Shown here piece after piece: positions 24,915 through 37,439 of a stretch of 64,000 bases of DNA. The stretch lies in NCBI GenBank assembly GCA_030544235.1, contig CM060472.1:16923654-16987653 (forward strand), given 5' to 3'. A program made the position numbers and the translations under genes. The stretch is from Lepturacanthus savala (Eukaryota; Chordata; Actinopteri; Scombriformes; Trichiuridae). Positions within the stretch are counted from its first letter, which is position 1; the number at the start of each line of letters is the position of its first letter. The notes under the pieces are model-generated. The model was given only the letters and a program-made list of their open reading frames with translations, ran no database searches and was not told the origin of the DNA.

Positions 24915-27419
24915 ACAGGAGACTGACAGGAAGTAAGTTGAAGAGGCCCCTCGTTAATTATGCGCATATTCATGAGGTTAAATATTCTAATGAGGTTCAG
25001 GTCGGCCACTCAGCGGGAGGTCACGCTCGTTAAGATAACTGGCTCCCCAAAATCCTCCCGGGAGTCCCATCTGCCCATTAAACACAAACTTCAGACCGTG
25101 TGTGTACACGCGTGTGTGTGTGTGTCTGAGTGAACTGATCAATATCAAATACTGTGTGCGTATCAGAAATCAGAGCTAATTTACCTCCTCGCACCGTTAT
25201 TGTTCCATAAAGTATCGAATACACGTCCGTGAGTCACACCACTGCTTTGTGACATGTTCTTCACCATGACAAGCGTAGTCACGTCGGTTCGTTAACGACA
25301 CTAATAACACGGATCATGTTTCAGCCTCAGCCGACAAGTTGTGTGTCACACACCCAGCCGTCATGTGGACATCAGCCTGTTTTCCTCACATCTACGACAG
25401 TTCAAGTCTAAATATAGGTTCTTATCGATCTCCTCTCCAGCCTGAATCTTTTGACATTTCTTCTCTCCTCATGCCGCTTTCCTTTGTTCGTTAGTCCTAT
25501 AACGAGTTGAGGAGTCACCTTCAGCGTCTGTCGGAGCCCAGCTGCTCCTCTTCACATTCACATCCCACTCAGATCTCATACATATTACATACCGGCCCCT
25601 CGGAGGAGCCACACCTGAGATTAAAGCAGGTTTTCCACTCACAGATTCACACAGTGCTGTTGAAGGTGAGGTTGAAATCCCCCCGTGTGCAGCGAGGCTC
25701 TAACGGTGCTGGGGTCAGGGGTTAAATCCCACCGCAAGCAGCCGGTGCTGAAAATAAACACACTTATTTTTTTCTCCCGGCAGACATTACATGAGTTTAA
25801 AGAGAATTCCAGTTCTGAGGATTACAGAGCACAACAACAAAACCCCCTTTTTTCTGGCGTCTTCATATGGTTTCAACATATTCTCTTAACATCACAAATC
25901 TGTATAAATCTGTGGTTTCAGCCTGATGGACAACACCTGTTCATGAGAAGGTGAAAGGTCCTGAGAGTATAATAAATTATCCACACATCCACATCAGATC
26001 ATTAACCCCGAACGATGAAAATATGATAGAAATAGAACTTTATTTCTCTTCATTTTTCTTTTCAATTCTTTTTTGCTTTTTTCGTGATTTACATTCTTCC
26101 CTTTGCACATTTTTCTCAGAGTTTTAAGTTGTAACTCACTTGATTTGTGTGAATATCACCAACAGACTGTGCTACAGCTTATTACCATCATTGTCACATG
26201 TTTCACTGAACTTTATTGAATTGTAATCGTAGCCCATTTCAAATTGTATTTTGTCTTTAATGATAACGGATATGCTTTTTTCTTGTTTAGTGCTATAAGA
26301 ATAACATAATATGTTGACACCATGACACTGTCACCTTGTCATGTGACCTTTACCACATGACCTTCTTGAAAGTTTAATTTCAGCAAATTTTAAATTGGTG
26401 CTTCCAATAAAATATTTGTACCTTTGTACCTATTTTATCTTAAAATTTCATTTTAAAAATAGTTTCAGCCTCCTCATCACTCGTCATCATTAATTCACTC
26501 GGTCTGTTTTCATTATTGATCCACAAAAACACTTTTCCTCCTCGAATGATTGTCAAAACTCTTCTTTTTTTTTTAATTGATTTATGAATCTATGTTTCCA
26601 TTCTATGTTTGGGTCTGACCATTGTCGGATGCTGATGCGGATCCCATTTCTGATTTAATGCATTGAATAAACCCATCAAACTTTATAATTAAATCCGAAC
26701 AAAAAGTGTAGAGGCGATAGGTGAATTTCAAACTTTAGAAACACGAGTTGAATAAACACTTCTGAATCTGAACCTGAAATTAAACGCCCTCCTAAGCCCA
26801 GACGCGGCTTAGTGTCCTTGAACCTCCTCGACGTGCTCGTTTGTTGTTTAACAGCCTGAAACAAGCCAAACACTCAAAACGGAAAATCCAGGAGACTCTT
26901 CAGAGCTTTTATGTCTGAGTTTGTTTTCACTGAACGTGATTGGGTCTGAAATGTGTCTGAACGCCTCTTCACAGAACTCTTCATGCCATCGCGACCTGCT
27001 GCACTTCAGGCATTAATCGCTGCTAGGAAATGAAGAAAAGGTCTCCGAAAGTCCTTCAAACTCCGCAAAGGAAGTTTCTGCCGATGCTCTGCGGGTGCGC
27101 TAATGAGGGAGAACAGCGGTTTGAAACAAACACGGAGAGTTTTGTGACAAGAGAAGGCTGTCAAACCCTGAGCAGCTGAGACAAGCCAGACTAAAGAAGG
27201 CTCCTCCTGCTCCTGTTGAATGTAAAGCGCTTTAAAATGTACTTCAGTTAATTACGGCCTTAGGAAATGAAGTAAAACCAGCATCTGCCTCTGAATCTCA
27301 TAATGAAAAAAAAAAAACTTTGCTCTTTCTTTCTTCTTCTTCAGTCAGAAATAAATATTAAACCCCCCCCCCCCCTTCCAAAGTTGGCTTTAGTAAGTTA
27401 AGTTTTCACACAGCTGCAG
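24240..27419. other. Low-repeat non-coding block
   Basis: Apart from a (CA)n tract at 24882-24912, A-runs and a C-run at about 27363-27375, this 3 kb lacks recognisable transposons and genes, unlike the rest of the window. Minus frames at 24358-24711 and 26676-26873 and + frames at 25507-25954 show no domain or splice logic. It is the most likely stretch to hold conserved regulatory DNA. Confidence 0.45.
24940..25080. promoter_or_regulatory. Candidate conserved non-coding element
   Basis: The stretch contains TTAATTATGCGCATATTCAT, which combines homeodomain (TAAT) and octamer-like (ATGCGCAT, ATATTCAT) words, then CTAATGAGG and CCCATTAAACA. This composition is common in vertebrate developmental enhancers. 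It is inferred from motif content only. Confidence 0.25.
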
Positions 27420-28130
27420 CAATGTGGCAAAACGTGGAGAAGAATGGAAGGATTACCGCCGATTAAGAAGCTGAGCCGAGTTCCTTTATTTTTTTTCCGG
27501 AGCGTAATCCACCGCCGGGGCCGCAACTGCATCGCTCCGCTCGCCCAACAAAAGCCTGCGAAATCCTCCAACCCCGCCGAAAAAATAGAGCAACTTGACT
27601 TCAAATAACCGCTCTCAATGGCAGCAGAGCGCCTCCCTCCCTGCAGCAGCAGCGGCGGCGGCGCTTCAGAACCACTCAGCAGGAAGCCCCACGTGAAAAA
27701 GGGAATGAAGGCGAAGGAAAAGAAGTGGGACACCCAAACAGCAGGCCACCGAGTCTCCCCCTCTTCTCCTTTCAAAGGAGGGACAGAGGGTCTCTCTAAA
27801 CACACACTCCAGATTAAACAGGGATGAAATATTAATGCACATCAATGCAGATTAATCCTCAGAAGCAGGTGAGCAGCTGAAGACTGAAGGAAGCAGGCGG
27901 GATGTTATTTGCTCACCGGCGGCCATGTTGCAGGTGCTCTGGGGAAGGATGATTATTTCTGTTCATTTTCGCATATCTGGAAATAAACAGCGTTGGTTTT
28001 TGAACACAGCATCTGTCATATTAGCAACAGGTTTGTAGCAGAAGGGGAAAAAAAACTCAGATTTCACTTTATAACACAAGAACGTCACTCTGGCCACTAT
28101 GAAACTGACAGGAGGAGCAGCAACTTCACT
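27420..28130. other. GC-rich, CpG-containing non-coding stretch
   Basis: About 27440-27680 is GC-rich with repeated CCGCCG, GGCGGCGGCG and CCGGGG words, possibly a small CpG island. Both strands have open frames (135 codons minus, 69 codons plus) typical of GC-rich DNA; neither shows a known domain. Confidence 0.35.
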
Positions 28131-28136
28131 GAAAAA

Positions 28137-29684
28137 CACCGGCCACTTTATTAGGTACACCATGCTAGTAACGGGTTGGACCCCCTTTTGCCTTCAGAAC
28201 TGCCTCAATTCTTCGTGGCATAGATTCAACAAGGTGCTGGAAGCATTCCTCAGAGAGTTTGGTCCATATTGACATGATGGCATCACACAGTTGGCGCAGA
28301 TTTGTTGGCTGCACATCCAGGATGCGAATCTCCACCACATCCCAAAGATGCTCTATTGGATTGAGATCTGGTGACTGTGGAGGCCATTTGAGTACAGTGA
28401 ACTCATTGTCATGTTCAAGAAGCCAGTCTGAGATGATTCCAGCGCACTATCCTGCTGAAAGTAGCCATCAGAAGTTGGGTACATTGTGGTCATAAAGGGA
28501 TGGACATGGTCAGCAACAATACTCAGGTAGGCTGTGGCGTTGCAACGATGCTCAATTGGTACCAAGGGGCCCAAAGAGTGCCAAGAAAATATTCCCCACA
28601 CCATTACACCAGGGCGACACGGTGGCGCAGGGGTTAGTGCTGTTGCCTCACAGCAAGAAGGTCGCAGGTTCAAGACCTCCTTGGTCCTGGGTCTGGGATC
28701 TTTCTGTGTGGAGTTTGCATGTTCTCCCTGTGTCTACGTGGGTTTTCACCAGGTACTCCGGCTTCCTCCCACAGTCCAAAAACATGCTCAGGTTAATTGG
28801 CAACTCTAAAATTGCCCGTAGGTGTGAGTGTGTGAGTGAATGGTGTGTGTGCCCCACGATTGGCTGGCGACCATCTGGGATGTATCCCTGCCTCTCGCCG
28901 TAACGTGCTGGGATTGGCTCCAGCAGACCCCTGCAGGTATAGAAAATGACTGACTGACTGACTGACCATTACACCACCACCACCAGCCTGAACCGTTGAT
29001 ACAAGGCAGGATGGATCCATGCTTTCATGTTGTTGACGCCAAATTCTGACCCTACCATCCGAATGTCGCAGCAGAAATCCAGACTCATCAGACCAGGCAA
29101 TGTTTTTCCAATCTTCTATTGTCCAATTTCGATGAGCTTGTGCAAATTTTAGCCTCAGTTTCCTGTTCTTAGCTGAAAGGAGTGGCACCCGGCGTGGTCT
29201 TCTGCTGCTGTAGCACATCTGCCTCAAAGTTCCACGTACTGTGCGTTCAGAGATGCTCTTCTGCCTACCTTGGTTGTAACGGGTGGTTATTTGAGTCACT
29301 GTTGCCTTTCTATCAGCTCGAACCAGTCTGGCCATTCTCCTCTGACCTCTGGCATCAACAAGGCATTTCCGCCCACAGAACTGCCGCTCACTGTATATTT
29401 TTTCTTTTTCGGACCATTCTCTGTAAACCCTAGAGATGGTTGTGCGTGAAAATCCCAGTAGATCAGCAGTTTCTGAAATACTCAGACCAACAACCATGCC
29501 ACGTTCAAAGTCACTCAAATCACCTTTCTTCCCCAAACTGATGCTCGGTTTGAACTGCAGGAGATTGTCTTGACCATGTCTACATGCCTAAATGCACTGA
29601 GTTGCCGCCATGTGATTGGCTGATTAGAAATTAAGTGTTAACGAGCAGTTGGACAGGTGTACCTAATAAAGTGGCCGGTGAGTG
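28137..29684 (-). mobile_element. Tc1-like transposon, nearly full length, split by a SINE
   Basis: A perfect 25-base inverted repeat (28137-28161 and 29656-29680) bounds the element; the right edge is followed by AGTG and TA. The transposase runs on the minus strand from ATG at 29536. It shows an N-terminal helix-turn-helix (SETADLLGFSRTTISRVYRE), then the first catalytic Asp in AWSDESGF; the second Asp (GYFQQDSA) and the SPDLNPIEH region lie beyond the SINE, and the product ends TRY-stop near 28165. Defects: a five-residue gap after GMVVG, the SINE insertion after the GGGGVMV segment, and a small deletion after FQQDSA that shifts the frame. Not active, but less decayed than the other Tc1 relics here. 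Confidence 0.95.
28612..28965 (+). mobile_element. tRNA-derived SINE, copy 2, inside the Tc1 element
   Basis: 354 bp flanked by a perfect 11-base target duplication, CCATTACACCA at 28601-28611 and 28966-28976. The head has a pol III A box (TGGCGCAGGGG, 28623-28633) and B box (GGTTCAAGACC, 28667-28677) spaced as in a tRNA. The body contains GCATGTTCTCCCTGTG and TTAATTGGCAACTCTAAA. The 3' end is ATAGAAAATGAC followed by GACT repeats. Best-preserved copy for defining the family. Confidence 0.95.
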
Positions 29685-29934
29685 TATTTTTACTGAGCAG
29701 GGAGCTTCATACAAATAATCACTGACTCACGGAATCCAGCAGAGTAGAGTGAATGAGGTAAAACACAAGCAGATGCGGTTAAACGACAGTTTTTCTTAAA
29801 TAATGCTACTTTATTTTCAATGAATTGTGAAGATAATCGTGTTTGAAAAATGTTGTGATGAACGCATCATCACAACTTTTATATCAGCCACAATTTGAAC
29901 TTTGATCTAAAACTGTGGTGTTTTTACTTACAGG

Positions 29935-30255
29935 TCTGGAAAAAAAAAATGAGACCATTATGTTTTATATTCAGAAATTTGTTAGGCCTTGCGTGAAAAA
30001 GAGATCTTTTGATCTCAAGCAACAAGCCTTGTTAAATAAAGGTGAAAAAAAAATCAGCATCTGTAAACATTAGTATTATGTTGTTTTAAACATAAATACT
30101 GTAATTTTTTTTGTTATTTTAACCATTTGTCATTTTCTGCAAATAAATGCTCTAAATGATAATATTTATATTTGGAATTTGGGGGGAAATGATGTCTGTA
30201 GTTTATAGACTCAAACCAAAATGCTCCTTTTGCCCACACACATACACAGAAGTCA
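29935..30255. mobile_element. Fragment of the 520-bp Tc1-type MITE family
   Basis: It starts TTACAGGTCTGGAAAAAAAA and shares the inner segment GCAAATAAATGCTCTAAATG with 18493-19012. The right terminal repeat is degraded or lost near 30250. Confidence 0.7.
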
Positions 30256-30744
30256 TAAAATCTGTATTCCTGTAACCCTGTCAGTCATGAAACCAGTTAG
30301 GACCAAAGTGAAGACTATCCAGTTGAGCTAAAATACATCTGTCAGCTGTTTCCCTCTGAGGATCAGTGTCCCCTTTAAGTATAATTTCCCTCAGAGCCAA
30401 TCAGCTTCGCGCAAACAGAGAGAGATTTACTTTCCTGAGCGACTGATGCTCTGAACACTAAACCGAGTGGAGAGTGAAAGATGTCTGAGGTCAGAAAAAG
30501 AAGCTTTGTCTTTCTCTCAGAAGAATTGTTGAAAGAAACTCTACCTGAACCCAGATGTTACAACACATAAAAACAGCATCTTGTTTTTAAGTGTTTTATG
30601 TACAGTCTTTGTTTGGATACTGACTTCACTCTCAAAAATAAGAGCTTCACCCTGAGTCTGATGCAGCTACAACCTCAGGGTGGCACAAGCTAGAAAAGAA
30701 AATCATACATGTGACATTTCAGTGATCCTTCTCACTTGCCTTTA
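30256..30744. other. Non-coding DNA
   Basis: No gene assigned. About 30395-30560 has an AGCCAATCAG box and a 28-codon frame starting at 30481 (MSEVRKRSFVFLSEELL...), which I cannot link to a known protein or splice site. Confidence 0.35.
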
Positions 30745-31620
30745 GCATGCCTCACCAAGTCCATGGACTCCATGGATGACCTGACTGTTACAAGAACAAC
30801 AGGGAGCAGGTGGATCCTGAAGGGCCTTGATAACAGAATGAGACATGAGCTTTGGGCCAGTGAAGGTCCGAGCTTTTGTGCTGGAGAAAGGTAAGTCCAT
30901 CGACAAGCTCCCCTTCAAACGGTATCTAGATACCATCCATAAGCGAGAAGCCATCGAAGAGCCTTGGAAAGGTGTTTGACTGTGTCTATGTCCTGCTAGA
31001 GTGTACTGGTCAGACTGGCCTGGTGAATTTAGGGTGTGGATCTACCAACACGCCACCATTGGAGGATTCTCTGGCCCCTCCAAGTCTATGACAGGCTTGG
31101 GTAACCCTGATCAACCATTGGGGCCCTTCCTATGGAGCTTCATTAGTAGAATCAGCTGTGTTACTGCTTGGTTTGAACAAAAACCTGCACCCACAGCGGC
31201 TCTCCAGGACCAGGGTTGCCCACCTCTGGTCTATGAGGTCCCTATCTGCACAGTAGGAGAGGAGGGTTAAGCAAGATCCTATGGAAGTGGCTGAGACCAC
31301 CTCAGATCCTGAGCAGCAAATGTAAAACAAGCTGAGACTCCCCATCAGCACCAATGACGAGGCATTCGCGGTGACCAGACTAGGGATTTGCTGCATGTAC
31401 CAAGAGTCCTGTGATCAAAACATGGAATCGAATCCAGGTCAAGACGGAAGTGGAGGGCAGCAGATGCTGTGGAAGCTGATGAGTCATGGACAGGGGTACG
31501 GTGTCTTGTGGGAAGTTTGGCCTGAGTAGCATCATGATACCTCAATATGACGAGGCACAGAGAAGAGGACATGTGTTGTACCCACAGAGGTAATATATAC
31601 ACGGGCGATGTGTCATTATG
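30745..31620 (+). mobile_element. Non-LTR retrotransposon (LINE) relic
   Basis: Broken + frames resemble the reverse-transcriptase and downstream part of a fish LINE: DDLTVTRTTGSRWILKGLDN near 30775, then AFVLEKGKSIDKLPFKRYLD and ALEKSLGKVFD-like text to 30980, and after a MITE insertion GRKWRAADAVEADES near 31450. The clade is uncertain. Many stops and shifts; inactive. Confidence 0.65.
31090..31235. mobile_element. Palindromic MITE, copy 2 (partial), within the LINE relic
   Basis: Right arm 31141-31225 (CATTAGTAGAATCAGCTGTG, then TTACTGCTTGGTTTGAACAA, CCAGGACCAGGGTTGCC) matches the copies at 13.6 and 58.8 kb. Most of the left arm is missing or replaced. Confidence 0.7.
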
Positions 31621-33860
31621 CTTCGTGTGACAAAGTCTCCTGACTGAGGTTGAACCTTGTGACCCCTCCCCTCTCACGTTGTGCAACTTATTACATTTTG
31701 TCCCTTTCAAAAATGTCTGTTGAATGGAAAACGTTGTATATTGTGCTTGTTCCTGTGTGCGATTTGGTTTTCATTTATATTTTTCAGAATTTGACATTGG
31801 AAAAACATGCAGAGGAGAAGAGATGTCCAGAAAAGAGTCAAACTGCTTCTTTAAGGAAAGATAAGCTGATTTCACTGAGGGACTGATTTTGCACTCCTCA
31901 AACTAAATTCCTGATGTGTGAGGAAGTGTATAATGTGGGTAAGACCTGAGTATTTCTGAACTATTATAAACACAAACTTCTCGCTTATTAATGACAGAAC
32001 ATCCTGATTAAAACCATCCGGATCTCTTCTAGACGGGAAGCACTTAAAGTCACATTGACAGAGATGTGATGACAGGATGAGGTAATAAAGTCCATATTTT
32101 CTTCAAGAAGACAGATTCAAGAGACTTTAATGTTTGACTGTCCAGCAGCTGCAGGGGTGCGTTGGATTGTTTGTTTCAGTCATCTGGGTGAGCAGATGTT
32201 AAACATGTGGATAGAGTGAGACTGCCCCCTGCTGCTCACTCTGCCTCACCTCTCATAGATATCAATATATGAGCAAATACAATTTATTATAATAATAACA
32301 ATACAATTAAACAATCACTGTTGCGCATGATGTGTTCAAAGAGTTGCTGTCTTTGCAGTGAGGTCAACGGTTATTTTTATATGTCTTTAATTTATATGAA
32401 TGAGGTGGATTTGTGGCAAACTTCTTCTTATTTCCTGATCGTGTACATCTGTAAATTATTTACATCCACCTGCATTTATGCATATTTACAATATAAAAAC
32501 TGACTATTGAATTCAATTAAATCTGTCAGTCAATACTTTCTATCTAGAGGATCCTACAAGTAATTTAGAACTTCAATGAGGTTGGATTTATATATATTAT
32601 TTATCTTATATACTAGACTATACTGTATAGTATGCTATACTGCACTATACTATAGTAGATTACACTAGACTATAGTTTATTGTACTACCCTGGGTATAGT
32701 CTGGACAACAAAGGGAGCCAATCACAGAAGAGGGGAGGGTGCAGCAAGATGATGTGGAAAACACAAATGTTCCCAATTTGTCAGAATTATTTCTTTTGAC
32801 TCATAAATTAATAAGAATTTATTTTTGTGCTTCGTGTTTTTAGTCAAGAAGCAGAGCTGTGTCAAGGCGTTTAAAAGATCTTGGAAGACAAAGAGAAATT
32901 CATGACTGAAATTCTCACTACTGGATGTGATTCATTTAAATCCTTATTAGTCTTGAATGTTAGCCTTGTGTTCACGGTTAGGGTTAATAGTTTAACTGCT
33001 GCTTTTATCAGTGTTACTATCATAACCAGGAGAGACTTCGTTCGGTGGTAGCTGGCAAATACCAGGCTTGCCTTTGAATTTTTTCAAGTGGTCTTCTATT
33101 TGTTCATGCCCTCTACAAAAGAGCACCCTCTTTTTTTATTGCACTGATACTAGTTCTAAGAGGCTCTGGATCTTCTTGTTTTTTTTTATTGCAGCTGCTC
33201 ATGATCAGCAGCTGACATCTGAATACAATCATCAGCAATAACAATGGTGAATCTCATTATTATTATTATTTTCCCTTTATGTCTGCAGGAAGCTCTCCTC
33301 AGCATCCAGTAGAGGTATGTATATATATATATATATAGTACGTGTAGAGGGATGTGAGGTGCAAATGTTGAAGTTTATAAATGTTCTATGATACCAGCAG
33401 ATGGCAGCACTTCATAAAACAGGAGGGAGACAGACACCGAAGGACTTGGAACATGGAAGTTTGTTGTTTTCTTCATCACAGAGGATGTATTATCTTTCTG
33501 TGGCGAAAGACTGTAACTATGATAATAACCATTGTGTTTTTTGTGAGATGTTTTAAATTCAATATGCACATGTATAAAGGTACATACTCTTACATCAGAT
33601 GAGAATTAATATGTAATTCCTATATAAATATTCCCTTATTTTCAGCAGGGGGTCCTTGATGGAGTGTTTTAAAACACTGCAGAACTTAAAAGAAGAAGAG
33701 TATGAGATATTGAATGAATCCCAGTGTCTCTGCCTGTGAATCCAGAAAGTCGGGACACATCTGATCTTATGTTTCAGTCATATCTGGGTCCTGGAGTTCT
33801 TCAGGTCACTGTGAAGATTTAAGAAAAAGGTCAAGAGGAAAGATCTGGTGCAGCGATTAT
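31621..33860. other. Non-coding DNA, no gene established
   Basis: Includes a low-complexity TATACTA stretch at about 32600-32700 and a (TA)n run at about 33318-33336. An AG-bounded segment at 33290-33315 followed by GTATGT could be an untranslated exon, but nothing confirms it. Confidence 0.4.
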
Positions 33861-33864
33861 AAAA

Positions 33865-33886
33865 ATGTCTGCTCAGGACCAAACAG
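33865..33886 (+). other. Possible orphan first coding exon
   Basis: ATG at 33865 in AAAATGT context opens MSAQDQT and runs into a good donor (CAG|GTAAGT) at 33886/33887, with a plausible upstream acceptor near 33777. I found no matching downstream exon in the window, so it may be a relic or chance. Confidence 0.2.
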
Positions 33887-33889
33887 GTA

Positions 33890-36095
33890 AGTTAGCAGAA
33901 GGATGTGAAAAGCAGCATCATATGCACTGTTATGAGTTACAGTATTCTATTCATTGTAATGTGTTAATGAAAACAATATGGAAACATAATGTTCATATTA
34001 GAATAGAGAGGGAACAGATTGTTTTATACATCCAATTAAAACAGAAACTAACACAAAGCGTCATCTAGAAGCCTAAATGAGCGGCTTTCCTCTGTTTAAC
34101 ATCGACTGTTTGTTAAATTCAGACACATTCACATTGTGAGAAAAAATTCAGACTCCACTAACACGTTACCAGTGATGAAATCTGAAAGATTTGAGAATAA
34201 GGTCAGTGTAAAGGAGACATCTGATCACTTGTTGCTCGTCCACAGATTCACAGCAACCCGCGCTGTGCATGTTAACATGGTCCCTGATTACTGATGTAAT
34301 CTGATTACATATCACTCTAATGCCTACAGATCTTCAATCTTCAGCACATCAATCAGATTCTTTCACCAACTGACTTCATAATCTTATGTCAGCATCAAAC
34401 ATCTTAAGATAATAACACTGACACCACTTTTCCTTGTTTGGTCTTGGTATCCCACTCTGGATTTATATCAATGAACCTTCTGAAACGGCAGTTTTGAGGG
34501 GGGGGAAAGACCTATAGAAAGAACTGTAGACGGGGCCCTGTGGAAGCTCATAATTGATCAGTAATATATAATATATAATATAATAATACCCTCATACTTC
34601 TCTCTATACTGCCTGGGGAGGTGTCAGAAAACAAGCCACAGTGCAGGTGATTGTCGTCGAAGTGTGAGACCTAATTACCGCTAATTAAAACAGTGCTAAA
34701 GGCTATTATATAATCGGTTGGTATTAAATGCCGCAGACCCACAGACCAATCAGATTCTAGACAGTTTGACCCCAGTCCAGATTGCACCATTAAACACTTT
34801 CAACGTTCGGTCTGTGATACAACGCGTGTGACAATATTGTGAGACAGAAAGGCACAATGTGATTTTCAAATAAAAAGCACAAAACTAGATCATCGGGATT
34901 AAAGAATGAACATTATTGTGTATGTAGGACGTGTGTGTGAGCTGCTCAATCTTTAACTCGACTCAACTTTATTTATATACAGTAGCACTTAATATACACC
35001 TTATATACAACACAGCTGCCACAAAGTGCTGTACATAGCAGTCAAACAATTACAATGGAATAAAAAAAAGCAAATAAAATAGAATGAATAAGAGAAATCG
35101 ATTAAAACAATAAATAAAAGCAATCAATAAAACAATAAATCATTAACATACATATGCAGTTGGTAGAGTGTCATTACACATGTGTATATATACAGGGTAA
35201 CAAAATGTGGTTTAGCATCTAATCATAAGTGCAAGGAGCAGCAAAGAGCTAGATATATAATATTTAGAGTATGATACATTATAGTACAGTGTAGTTTGGA
35301 GTAAGTTATGTACATAAATGGTTCTATGAACAAATATACAGATGTGCAATATGAGTATATGCTGTGTTTACAGGTGTGCTATAAAAATATCTATCATATG
35401 CTATGAACATGTATACATGTGTGTTATATTAATATGCAAAAGATAAACAGCATTGGCAGTATATACAATACAAGTGGTTTGCATGAAATATTGATGAATG
35501 AAGGGATGGATACAGTCCATGGGGCATAATGTAGTGGTATGGTAAGGGTGTATGGAGGTTCAGTGGGGGACAGAGTTCATGTTGGAAAGAAGCTGCTGGT
35601 TTTGGTCCGGAGGCTCCTGAGTCGCCTGTAGAGGCTCCAGTCCTGACTGCGGGTGGCCCCCAGGTCCAATCCAGCGTTGGGAGCCCTTTCCTGCATGTCT
35701 ATTCTCTAAATAGAGTCTAAAAAACACAGTTTCTATAAGAAATAATCAGATGAAACGTAGTCTACTGTTTATCACGGACTACTTTGGGTCAAAATTACCA
35801 AGGACATTTGCTTTGAAACCCCAGGGTGTGTGTGTGTGTGTGTCTGACTAATATGTTGCAATTGTTTATGAGAACTGCCAACAGGTGTGGTTGCCAGTTT
35901 TCAAGCCAGGGTGTGTGTGTGTGTGTTACGTGTGTGTCCATCTGTGTGACCATCTGACAAATGTACATGTAGCTGAGTTCAATCTCTTACATTAATTCTG
36001 GCTCCCCCCATTCATTTCTAATGATCGGCCTTTGACCAGGAACACCAAGAGCTTACAAAAGTTATATAAAACACACAAAATTGGATGTAAATTAA
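33890..36095. other. Non-coding DNA with dispersed-repeat pieces
   Basis: About 34955-35210 begins with ACTTTATTTATATACAGTAG and has AAAGTGCTGTACATA, the style of a common teleost LINE 3' region. About 35560-35700 (GAAGCTGCTGGTTTTGGTCC) also looks like a dispersed repeat. Short GT tracts lie near 35826-35843 and 35911-35925. Confidence 0.4.
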
Positions 36096-36099
36096 CACT

Positions 36100-36580
36100 A
36101 TTTATGCTGTGTTTCGAAATCCTCTTTGAAAAAGGACAAAGGAATAGAATTGTAGGTGAATCTTAACATTTTTCAGAGACAAAGACTTTGACACGGTCAG
36201 ATTTGACCAGGACTGGGACACAGGCTCAAACGTATCAAGAGCAAGTCCAATGCGAGAGCTGAGAGCCCTAGAAGAAACCACCCAGTCAATAAACATGTGC
36301 ATTATTCTATTACACATTTCAATGGATGCCTCCATGCTGACAGGCTGTGGGGCATCTAGAACAGTGTCAATAGTTCTGAAAAGCACTCTCGGGTTGTGAC
36401 GATTGGATTCAGCCAGTTTTTCATTGGAGCCACAGAGTCCAGTACGGCTCGACGGGAGGTATTGAACCAAGAGCTGATGGAACAGCAGGTGGAGAGCTGA
36501 TCAAAAGCTACAGAAAACCGACCGGCAGAACTAGACTTAAAAAGGTTTTGAACTGGGGATTTAACAGGAAAACACATCCA
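36100..36580 (-). mobile_element. LINE ORF2 fragment
   Basis: The minus frame 36470-36102 reads KLAESNRHNPRVLFRTIDTV then ASIEMCNRIMHMFIDWVVSS, matching the linker between endonuclease and reverse transcriptase of L2/Rex1-type LINEs (where HNPRVLF..ID..L is typical). A second minus frame overlaps at the 5' side, showing a frameshift. Only this piece remains. Confidence 0.7.
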
Positions 36581-37435
36581 ACAATATAGTCATAGGATCA
36601 GAGATCACATTATCACAGATCTTAAGACGTTACCATAAGAGTAGATGAGATGTGGGATCATCTTGAATAGTACTGGGTATCTGCCTTTATGATTGGACAT
36701 TGAATCTATGACAAAGGTTACAGGTTCCTACACCACCAGTATAATGCTTGGTTTGGTCGAATGTCACATCATACATGTTCAAAACTGTTCCCCATTACAG
36801 GATCTGTGCACGTTTGCCATTATTCTTCTTTGTAAAGTGTTACCATTGCGCATGAACTGCACTATATAATTAAAATTGGAAACCGGAATGGATGCTCTGA
36901 TGGGTCCGCTGGATGTGGATCTTGTAGCTTCTTGAAGAATCTTGAAGAAACTGCATTTTATTTTTCACCCATGACAGTGAATAGTTTACACCTGACAATA
37001 TGCAGAAACTTCAAACGAACAACCTCTAAATAAAATTGGTTGAGTAAGTGAGTGAGTGAGTATACTATATTAATATATTAATATACGTATATGATGTTTT
37101 TAATAGACTGATATAGACATTTTGATATACTAATATATTGATTATTATCCTGTGATGCTGTTTTGTTCTGCAAAATATTTAAAAACTACATAAAAGATTA
37201 TTTCCATGTTTTTTTTTATTGTTACAAGTCAATTATCATCACTGTCTTTTATTGCACAACTGAAAGAACTGAGTGCAACACATTTCACTGTGATCACCTG
37301 TGACGCATAACAATTACCGATTGATTGACTGATTGATATATGGATTGATTGACTGATTCTCTCCAGTGAACTTCCCCTGTAAACAAATTGTCTCCTGTCC
37401 GTCCTTCCATAGGTCTCACCATGTCTCCATCATCA
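36581..37435. other. Non-coding DNA
   Basis: No gene seen. Short (TGAT) and TAATATATTAATATA low-complexity runs at about 37040-37130 and 37320-37350. Confidence 0.5.
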
Positions 37436-37439
37436 CCTC

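Noticed and set aside
27398..27827. Overlapping frames in the GC-rich stretch as genes
   Set aside because: Both strands are open as expected from base composition; no domain, splice site pattern or signal was recognised.
28793..29536. 247-codon transposase frame as an intact gene
   Set aside because: The C-terminal residues derive from the inserted SINE and the rest of the transposase is displaced and frameshifted.
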